Source: Elusimicrobiota bacterium (lineage in GTDB: Bacteria; Elusimicrobiota; Elusimicrobia; UBA1565; UBA9628). From it: a stretch of 35,659 nucleotides of DNA. The translations under genes were made by a program, and so were the position numbers. Position 1 is the stretch's first letter. The number at the start of each line of letters is the position of its first letter. Positions 30,741-35,659 of the stretch are shown one piece after another. Below the pieces are notes generated by a model, which was not told the origin of the DNA, did no database searches, and saw only the letters and a program-made list of their open reading frames with translations. The stretch is taken from contig JACRDN010000021.1 of the NCBI GenBank assembly GCA_016218575.1, positions 1 to 35,659 of the forward strand. The letters run 5' to 3'.

Positions 30741-31911
30741 CGCAGTACTGGGCGCTTTCGGCCAAATGGCCGAGGCGGCCCTCCACGACCTGGCGGCCAA
30801 TCCCCGGGTCTCGCGCGTTTTGGCGGCGGACCTGAGCATCGAGAGAAGTACTGGTGTGCTCTCCAAGATCGCCCAAAGAAAAAAAATAAAGGCGATCCCT
30901 CTCGACCTCACCCGCATTGAGGGCGCATCCCGAAAACTCGCGGGCGCGGCATGCATCCTCAATGCCGCATGGTACGAGCACAACATCAAGGCCATGGACC
31001 TGGCCCTGGCGCTGAAGGCCCATTACGTAGATTTGGGCGGACTGTACCACACGACGATCAAGCAACTACGGCGAGCCGAGGAGTTCCGCAAAGCGAAACT
31101 CCTCGGAATACTAGGATGTGGTTCGACACCTGGGATTACGAATCTCATGGCGGCGGGACTTTCCGAGGGCTTCGACACGATCGAAACCGTGGGGATTTAC
31201 GACGCGAGCCACGATCCGGCCCTGAGCCAAAACCGCTTCCTGCCGCCCTTCTCGATCCGCACCATGCTGGCGGAATACGAGGCCCCGGCCCCGGTGTGGA
31301 GCAATGGAAAGCTGCGGGAAATTCCCGCCCACGGCAATAGTGAGGAGCTCGAATTCCGAGCTCCGATAGGGAGAGTCTCCGCCGGGGCCGTGATTCACTC
31401 GGAAGTTGGGACCTTGCCCGCCTTCTTCAAGGGCAAGGGCCTGAAGAATCTGGCCTTTAAGATCGCTTACCCTCAGAAGCTCAAGCAGCAGCTTGAGCTT
31501 CTCTCCGGGCTCGGGCTTTCCTCCAAAGAACCCATACAGGTCAACGCAAGCCGCGTTTCGCCCCAAGACTTCATGACGGCTTTAGCCCAAACAGCATTGC
31601 ACGGCCCCTCGGCTAACCCGCAGGATTTCGAGATCCTGCGGGTTGCGATGAGCGGCACGCGCAGCGGAAAACCGCTGCGCATCACATGGGACTGCGAGAT
31701 ACGGCCCTCCCGGACCTTGAGCGCCGGGGCGATGGGCGTGGGATTTTCCGCGGCCATAGCGGCGGACCTGATACTGAGGGGAGAGACCTTGCTCCCCTGG
31801 GGGGTGGCCGCGCCCGAGGGCACGCTCTCTCCCAAAGGCTTCTTCCGGGAGCTCAAGGCCAGGAAGGTATTCTCGCTGCGCGAGATGATGGAACATCCTT
31901 TGACGCTATGA
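30718..31911 (+). CDS. Lysine 6-dehydrogenase-like protein (saccharopine dehydrogenase superfamily)
   Basis: The 397-aa protein starts with a Rossmann motif (VAVLGAFGQMAEAALHDLA). It follows the layout of L-lysine 6-dehydrogenase: ILNAAWYEHNIKAMDLALALKAHYVDLGG, GILGCGSTPGITNLMAAGL, a catalytic middle domain with FLPPFSIRTMLAEYEAPAPVWSNGKLREIPA, and a C-terminal AAIAADLILRGE. Lysine 6-dehydrogenase removes the epsilon-amino group of lysine with NAD. In this operon it might instead act on another terminal diamine or an opine-like secondary amine; the substrate is inferred only. It overlaps gabT by 4 nt (GTGA). The gene is unusually rich in perfect hairpins. Confidence 0.8.
   Translation: MKPRGFTVAVLGAFGQMAEAALHDLAANPRVSRVLAADLSIERSTGVLSKIAQRKKIKAIPLDLTRIEGASRKLAGAACILNAAWYEHNIKAMDLALALKAHYVDLGGLYHTTIKQLRRAEEFRKAKLLGILGCGSTPGITNLMAAGLSEGFDTIETVGIYDASHDPALSQNRFLPPFSIRTMLAEYEAPAPVWSNGKLREIPAHGNSEELEFRAPIGRVSAGAVIHSEVGTLPAFFKGKGLKNLAFKIAYPQKLKQQLELLSGLGLSSKEPIQVNASRVSPQDFMTALAQTALHGPSANPQDFEILRVAMSGTRSGKPLRITWDCEIRPSRTLSAGAMGVGFSAAIAADLILRGETLLPWGVAAPEGTLSPKGFFRELKARKVFSLREMMEHPLTL
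31076..31106. repeat. 10-bp hairpin inside the lysine-dehydrogenase-like gene
   Basis: CCGAGGAGTT (31076-31085) pairs with AACTCCTCGG (31097-31106). After one C-A mismatch the stem continues with CGC/GCG around an AAA loop. Confidence 0.8.
31344..31364. repeat. 8-bp hairpin inside the lysine-dehydrogenase-like gene
   Basis: GGAGCTCG (31344-31351) pairs with CGAGCTCC (31357-31364) around AATTC. Confidence 0.75.
31475..31502. repeat. Perfect 12-bp hairpin inside the lysine-dehydrogenase-like gene
   Basis: AGAAGCTCAAGC (31475-31486) pairs fully with GCTTGAGCTTCT (31491-31502) around the loop AGCA. Confidence 0.9.
31615..31680. repeat. Two tandem perfect hairpins inside the lysine-dehydrogenase-like gene
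   Basis: AACCCGCAGGAT (31615-31626) pairs fully with ATCCTGCGGGTT (31633-31644), loop TTCGAG. Fourteen bases later GCGCAGCGG (31659-31667) pairs with CCGCTGCGC (31672-31680), loop AAAA. No T-run follows either stem. Confidence 0.9.
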
Positions 31912-31918
31912 GGTTTCT

Positions 31919-33298
31919 ATGAAAGTTTCAGCCCAAGACATACTGAAGGAGACGGAAAAAACTTTGGCTTTGGTGGCCAAGCCGGAGCTCAGCGAGGAGG
32001 ACAAAAACTGGGTCACGGAAGCCACGGCCAGCTACTACTCCAATCACGTCAACCCGGGCATCCTTGAGTACCGCAAGTCCGTCTCCACCGAATACGTCTC
32101 CGTGGAATGGGCCGACAGCGCCAATGGATTTACGGACGTGAAGGGCAAGAAGTACCTGGACCTCCTGGGAGGCTACGGCATCTTCAACGTGGGACACCGT
32201 CACCCCACCGTGGTGGAGGCGGTTTCAAACCAACTCAAGCGCCAGGCCCTGCACTCCCAGGAGCTTCTGGAGCCCTTCCGGGCGATCCTGGCCAAACTCA
32301 TCCACGACATAACTCCGGGAGACCTCCAATTCAGCTTTTTCGGAAACTCCGGGGCCGAGGCCATCGAGGGCGCCATGAAGCTCGCCATGCTTCACACGGG
32401 GCGCAAGTCCTTCGTCGCGGCCACCGCGGCCTTCCACGGCAAGACTTTGGGGGCCCTGTCGGCCACGGCCAAGGCGAAGTTCCGCCAGCCCTTTCTTCCC
32501 ATCCTTCCCGACTGCTACCACGTGCCCTACGGCGACGCCGACTACATCGAATCGGCGCTTAAAGGGGCCGACGAGGTCGGAAACGACATCGCGGGGGTGA
32601 TCCTCGAGCCCATCCAGGGAGAGGGCGGCATCAACGTCCCGCCCGACGACTACTTCCCAAGGGTCAGGGACCTCTGCGACCGCTACGGGGCTCTGCTCAT
32701 CGTAGACGAGGTGCAGACCGGCATGGGCCGCACGGGCAAGATGTTCTGCGTGGACCACTGGAACGTGGTGCCCGACATCATGTGCCTGGGCAAGGCCATG
32801 GGCGGCGGGGTGATGCCCATCGGCGCCTTCGTCTCTAACAAGACGATCTGGGAGCAGTTATTCCCGGAGCCCTGGCTGCACTCCACGACCTTCGGCGGCA
32901 ATCCCTTGGCCTGTGTCGCCGCCATCGCCAACATCCACGTTCTCCTGGAGGAAAAGCTCCCGGAGCGCGCCGAGAAGATCGGCAACGAGATGATGGCCAA
33001 AATCCGGGCCCTGCGCCGGCGCTTCCCCAAGCTCTGCATCGACGTGCGCGGCAAGGGCCTCATGATCGGCATGGAATTTCCGACCGATGCCGTCGGCTAC
33101 GAGGTGTCCAAGGGCCTCTTCGACCGGGGGGTTCTGGTGGCCGGAACCCTGTTCTCGGCCAAGACTTTGCGCATCGAGCCGCCGCTTACCCTCACCACCC
33201 AGGAGATGGGCATGGCCGTAGACACCATCGAGAAGGTCTTCAAGGAAGTCAACGCCAGGCATTTCGAAACCAAAAAAAATCCAGTGAGGAAATCATGA
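31919..33298 (+). CDS. patA: Putrescine aminotransferase
   Basis: The 459-aa protein parallels E. coli PatA (YgjG) along its full length and has the same size. Shared segments include YYSNHVNPGILEYRKSV, DLLGGYGIFNVGHRHPTVV, LHSQELLEPFRAILAKL, TAAFHGKTLGALSATAKAKFRQPF, IVDEVQTGMGRTGKMFCVDH, the PLP lysine in CLGKAMGGGVMPIGA, and the end RIEPPLTLT. It converts putrescine (and often cadaverine) with 2-oxoglutarate to 4-aminobutanal. It begins seven bases after the dehydrogenase-like gene, with GAGG shortly before the ATG, and overlaps patD by 4 nt, giving consecutive pathway steps in consecutive genes. Confidence 0.94.
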   Translation: MKVSAQDILKETEKTLALVAKPELSEEDKNWVTEATASYYSNHVNPGILEYRKSVSTEYVSVEWADSANGFTDVKGKKYLDLLGGYGIFNVGHRHPTVVEAVSNQLKRQALHSQELLEPFRAILAKLIHDITPGDLQFSFFGNSGAEAIEGAMKLAMLHTGRKSFVAATAAFHGKTLGALSATAKAKFRQPFLPILPDCYHVPYGDADYIESALKGADEVGNDIAGVILEPIQGEGGINVPPDDYFPRVRDLCDRYGALLIVDEVQTGMGRTGKMFCVDHWNVVPDIMCLGKAMGGGVMPIGAFVSNKTIWEQLFPEPWLHSTTFGGNPLACVAAIANIHVLLEEKLPERAEKIGNEMMAKIRALRRRFPKLCIDVRGKGLMIGMEFPTDAVGYEVSKGLFDRGVLVAGTLFSAKTLRIEPPLTLTTQEMGMAVDTIEKVFKEVNARHFETKKNPVRKS

Positions 33299-34800
33299 CC
33301 TCCACGACTTTGATCAAGAACAAGTCTTTGAAAATGCTCATAGACGGAAAATGGGTAAACGCCTCGCGGGGCTCGACCCGCGCCATCGTCAACCCCGCCA
33401 CGGAGGAGACCTTGGCCGAAGCCTACGAGGCCGGACCCTTGGAAGTGCACCAGGCCGTGGCCGCGGCCAAGAAAGCCTTCGACTCCGGCGCCTGGTCCGG
33501 AAAATCCCCGGCGGAGCGCTCGGCCGTGCTCTATAAATGGGCAAGCCTCATCGAAGAGAACCTGCCCCATTTGGCCGCCCTCGAATCGGCCAACACCGGC
33601 AAGCCCCTGAAGCTCGCCCGCGACGGGGACATCCCTTTCGCGGCCGACAACCTCAAATTCTTCGCCGGAGCGGCCAGGCTCCTCGAGGGAATCTCGGGCG
33701 GGGAGTATTGCCCGGGCTACACCTCCATGCTCCGCCGGGAGCCCATCGGGGTGACCGCCCTCATCACGCCCTGGAATTATCCCCTGATGATGGCGGCTTG
33801 GAAGCTCGGGCCGGCTTTGGCCGCGGGAAATACCGCGGTGATAAAGCCCTCGGAGCTCACGCCTTTGACCACCATAGAGATGGGCAAGCTCGCCCTCGAA
33901 GCCGGAATCCCGGAGGGGGTCGTCAACATCCTGACCGGGGCCGAGGACACCGGCCGGGCCCTCACCAGCCATCCGGACGTGCGCTTGGTCTCGTTTACCG
34001 GCGACACCGAGACGGGGAAGAAAATCATGCAGCAGGCCTCGGACAGCCTCAAGCGCTGCCACCTCGAGCTCGGAGGCAAGGCCCCCTTCGTCGTCTTCGA
34101 GGACGCGGACCTGGACGCAGCGGTCCAGGGCGCGGCGGTCGCGGCCTTCGTCAACGCCGGCCAGGACTGCACGGCCGCCACCCGCCTCTACGTCCACGGC
34201 TCGATCTTCAAGAAGTTCACGGAAGCGTTCCTCGGGGAGGTCGCCAAGATCCGAGTGGGGGATCCGGCCAAGGCAGACACCGACATGGGCCCCCTCGTCT
34301 CCTCGGATCATAGGGAGAGAGTGGAAGCCTTCCTTCAAAGGGCCCAAGACAAGGCCAAGGTCCTGGCGGGCGGCGGCAGGCCCCGCGGACTAAAAAAAGG
34401 CTTCTACTTCGAGCCCACCGTCATATCCGGGGCGAGCCAAGACTCAGAGCTCGTCCAGCGCGAGATATTCGGGCCCGTGGTCTGCCTTCTGCCCTTCAAG
34501 GACGAGGCAGAGGCCCTGGCCCTCTCCAACGACGTCCCCTACGGCCTGGCCGCCTCGGTATGGACCCGCGACGCGCACCGGGCTTTCCGCATGTCCAACG
34601 CCCTGCGCTTCGGCACGGTCTGGATCAACGACCACCTGCCGCTGGCCTCGGAAATGCCCCACGGGGGATTTAAGCACTCGGGGTTCGGCAAGGACCTCTC
34701 CAAGAACGCCCTCGAGGAATACACGGTCGCCAAGCACGTCATGGCGGAGCTGGGGGGGGCGGCGCGCAAGCCCTGGCACTACACCGTTCTGGGGAACTAG
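33295..34800 (+). CDS. patD: Gamma-aminobutyraldehyde dehydrogenase
   Basis: A 501-aa ALDH that oxidises 4-aminobutanal to GABA. The catalytic Glu lies in HLELGGKAPFVVFEDADLD, and the Cys in NAGQDCTAATRLYVH. The C-terminal MPHGGFKHSGFGKDLSKNALEEYTVAKHVM is characteristic of PatD/betaine-aldehyde-type amino-aldehyde dehydrogenases. ATG overlaps the patA stop. It supplies GABA for the GabT encoded at the head of the operon. The stop shares CTAG with the stop of the opposing uridine kinase gene; a 6-bp GC hairpin follows at 34800-34814 without a T-run. Confidence 0.93.
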   Translation: MTSTTLIKNKSLKMLIDGKWVNASRGSTRAIVNPATEETLAEAYEAGPLEVHQAVAAAKKAFDSGAWSGKSPAERSAVLYKWASLIEENLPHLAALESANTGKPLKLARDGDIPFAADNLKFFAGAARLLEGISGGEYCPGYTSMLRREPIGVTALITPWNYPLMMAAWKLGPALAAGNTAVIKPSELTPLTTIEMGKLALEAGIPEGVVNILTGAEDTGRALTSHPDVRLVSFTGDTETGKKIMQQASDSLKRCHLELGGKAPFVVFEDADLDAAVQGAAVAAFVNAGQDCTAATRLYVHGSIFKKFTEAFLGEVAKIRVGDPAKADTDMGPLVSSDHRERVEAFLQRAQDKAKVLAGGGRPRGLKKGFYFEPTVISGASQDSELVQREIFGPVVCLLPFKDEAEALALSNDVPYGLAASVWTRDAHRAFRMSNALRFGTVWINDHLPLASEMPHGGFKHSGFGKDLSKNALEEYTVAKHVMAELGGAARKPWHYTVLGN

Positions 34801-35486
34801 CGGGCGGAGCCCGCAGCACCGAGCGCAATCGCGGAGATGCTTTCCCGCTCATGCGCCAGCTCTGGTGTTGACAGCCTCTCGCGCAGGAGCGCGGTGAGAC
34901 GCCCGGGGAAATCCTTGTCCTCTGCCTGCCGCCACACCCATGTGGCGTGGGCGGCCGAGGGAGCCACGTGGATGTCGTGCATGGGCTTGACGCAGTGCTC
35001 GTAGAGGCGCAAAGTCTCCTCCAGATCCACCCTTCTTTCCCTCGAGTCGCGGCGGATGCGGCGCATGAGCCGCACGTCGTCCGGAGCCTGGATGTAAACC
35101 GCCCACTCCATGAGGCCGCGCAGGCGGGGAGCTTGAAGGGTGAACAACCCCTCCAGGATCAAGACGGGAGCCGGCTCCACCTTGCGGGTCTGCTTGAGGC
35201 GGGAATGGGTGGCGTAGTCGTAGCGGGGAGCCTCCACCGGCCGGCCGGCCAAAAGCTCGGCCAAATGGCTGACGAGAAGCGAGGTTTCGATGGATTCGGG
35301 GTGGTCGAAATTGAGCTTGCGGCCCTCTTCGGGGCTTAAGCCCCCGTTATCGTGGTAGTACCAGTCCTGGCAGATGATGGAGACCGGAACCCCGAGGCTC
35401 TCCTTGAGGCGGCGGGCCAGCCACGATTTCCCGGAACCGCTTCCGCCCGCGATTCCCAAGCAAATCGGCTTGCGCTCGAAACCCAC
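34797..35486 (-). CDS. udk: Uridine kinase
   Basis: The 229-aa P-loop kinase phosphorylates uridine and cytidine. Walker A is GIAGGSGSGKSWLARRL (about 11-27). The substrate segment DWYYHDNGGLSPEEGRKLNFDHPESIE and ILEGLFTL are typical of the Udk/phosphoribulokinase group. It starts with GTG at 35486, five bases after an extended -10 TATAAT, so the message is probably leaderless. The C-terminal ~15 residues are Ala/Ser-rich and may be nonessential. Placed against the pyrimidine degradation operon, it provides the salvage route for nucleosides, although it is transcribed separately. Confidence 0.88.
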   Translation of the reverse strand: MGFERKPICLGIAGGSGSGKSWLARRLKESLGVPVSIICQDWYYHDNGGLSPEEGRKLNFDHPESIETSLLVSHLAELLAGRPVEAPRYDYATHSRLKQTRKVEPAPVLILEGLFTLQAPRLRGLMEWAVYIQAPDDVRLMRRIRRDSRERRVDLEETLRLYEHCVKPMHDIHVAPSAAHATWVWRQAEDKDFPGRLTALLRERLSTPELAHERESISAIALGAAGSAR

Positions 35487-35491
35487 GAGAA

Positions 35492-35500
35492 ATTATACCA
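35492..35500 (-). promoter_or_regulatory. Extended -10 promoter of udk, likely leaderless
   Basis: On the minus strand TGG plus a perfect TATAAT (35497-35492) is followed by TTCTC and then the GTG start at 35486. No Shine-Dalgarno sequence is possible in the remaining space, and no good -35 is seen. Confidence 0.55.
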
Positions 35501-35550
35501 AAGATGGCCGCGTGGTCGTTAGGGCTCGCAATGAAATAATATGACCAACT

Positions 35551-35654
35551 GGCAGGCCCAGATTCGAGTTGATTTCGAGGCGCGAGGAGGGAGCAATGCC
35601 GCAGCGCATTGTGACCGACGAGCAACGAAGAAATCGGCCGAAGATGGGCCTGCC
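35551..35654. repeat. Long imperfect inverted repeat, structured RNA or palindromic element
   Basis: GGCAGGCCCA (35551-35560) is the exact reverse complement of 35645-35654. Inward, a GA opposite GA is followed by TTCG/CGAA. Then GTTGATTTC pairs with GAAATCGGC, including two G-T pairs. A central hairpin, CAATGC/GCATTG, closes the centre near 35600. A strong GAGGAGG (35584-35590) before an ATG at 35596 opens a short frame (MPQRIVTDEQRRNRP) that runs off the window and may be fortuitous. No known RNA family was recognised; a dispersed palindromic element is the main alternative. Confidence 0.6.
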
Positions 35655-35659
35655 CGGAG

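Noticed and set aside
35551-35654. Right-edge repeat as a HEARO/omega RNA or a group II intron end
   Set aside because: No conserved sequence of those RNAs could be matched and no IscB or reverse transcriptase gene is in view.

Overview
This is a GC-rich (roughly 60-65 %), almost fully coding bacterial chromosome segment. No gene here fixes the taxonomy. A secreted protein with an MTYYPAP-type motif and a phage-tail-collar-like end, plus a single-fold bacterial histone, makes Elusimicrobiota (or a related uncultured lineage) my best guess, at moderate confidence.

Layout. (1) 1-355: the start of a leftward gene behind a leader hairpin that buries its ribosome binding site; a CAU tRNA; and a palindromic segment that ends in an 18-nt copy of the tRNA 3' end. 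(2) 359-12319: one long rightward unit. It begins with a strong promoter and a 59-aa histone-fold protein, followed by an NDUFAF7/MidA-family methyltransferase, nuoABCDHIJKLMN (complex I without the NuoEFG NADH-input module), and a membrane-anchored protein of unknown function. (3) 12313-14188: a leftward pair (tail-collar-like secreted protein, membrane protein) and a rightward secreted protein, driven from a symmetric bidirectional promoter. (4) 14218-23944: a tightly packed reductive pyrimidine catabolism operon: preT, preA, a DUF6624-like gene, beta-ureidopropionase, an NCS1 permease, dihydropyrimidinase, an aldehyde dehydrogenase and an AGXT2-like aminotransferase. Together these import uracil, thymine or hydantoins and take them to beta-alanine and malonate semialdehyde. 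(5) 23941-26982: poorly conserved exported or membrane proteins around an HtrA-like protease, with a 39-bp palindrome carrying two consensus DnaA boxes in opposite orientation. (6) 27053-34800: a leftward CoA-transferase/AMACR-like gene, then rightward rocD and the operon gabT, lysine-6-dehydrogenase-like gene, patA, patD. PatA, PatD and GabT convert putrescine to GABA and succinate semialdehyde. RocD and the dehydrogenase handle the terminal amines of ornithine and (inferred) lysine. (7) 34797-35659: a leftward uridine kinase gene and a long imperfect inverted repeat at the right edge.

Taken together, regions 4 and 6 form a terminal-amine and pyrimidine catabolic block with four class III aminotransferases and two aldehyde dehydrogenases. 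The upstream complex I operon may take electrons from a donor other than NADH. Several start codons lie 5-9 nt behind good -10 boxes, often extended (TGn), suggesting that leaderless mRNAs are common in this organism. Perfect 10-12 bp hairpins recur inside coding sequence, most densely in the lysine-6-dehydrogenase-like gene.
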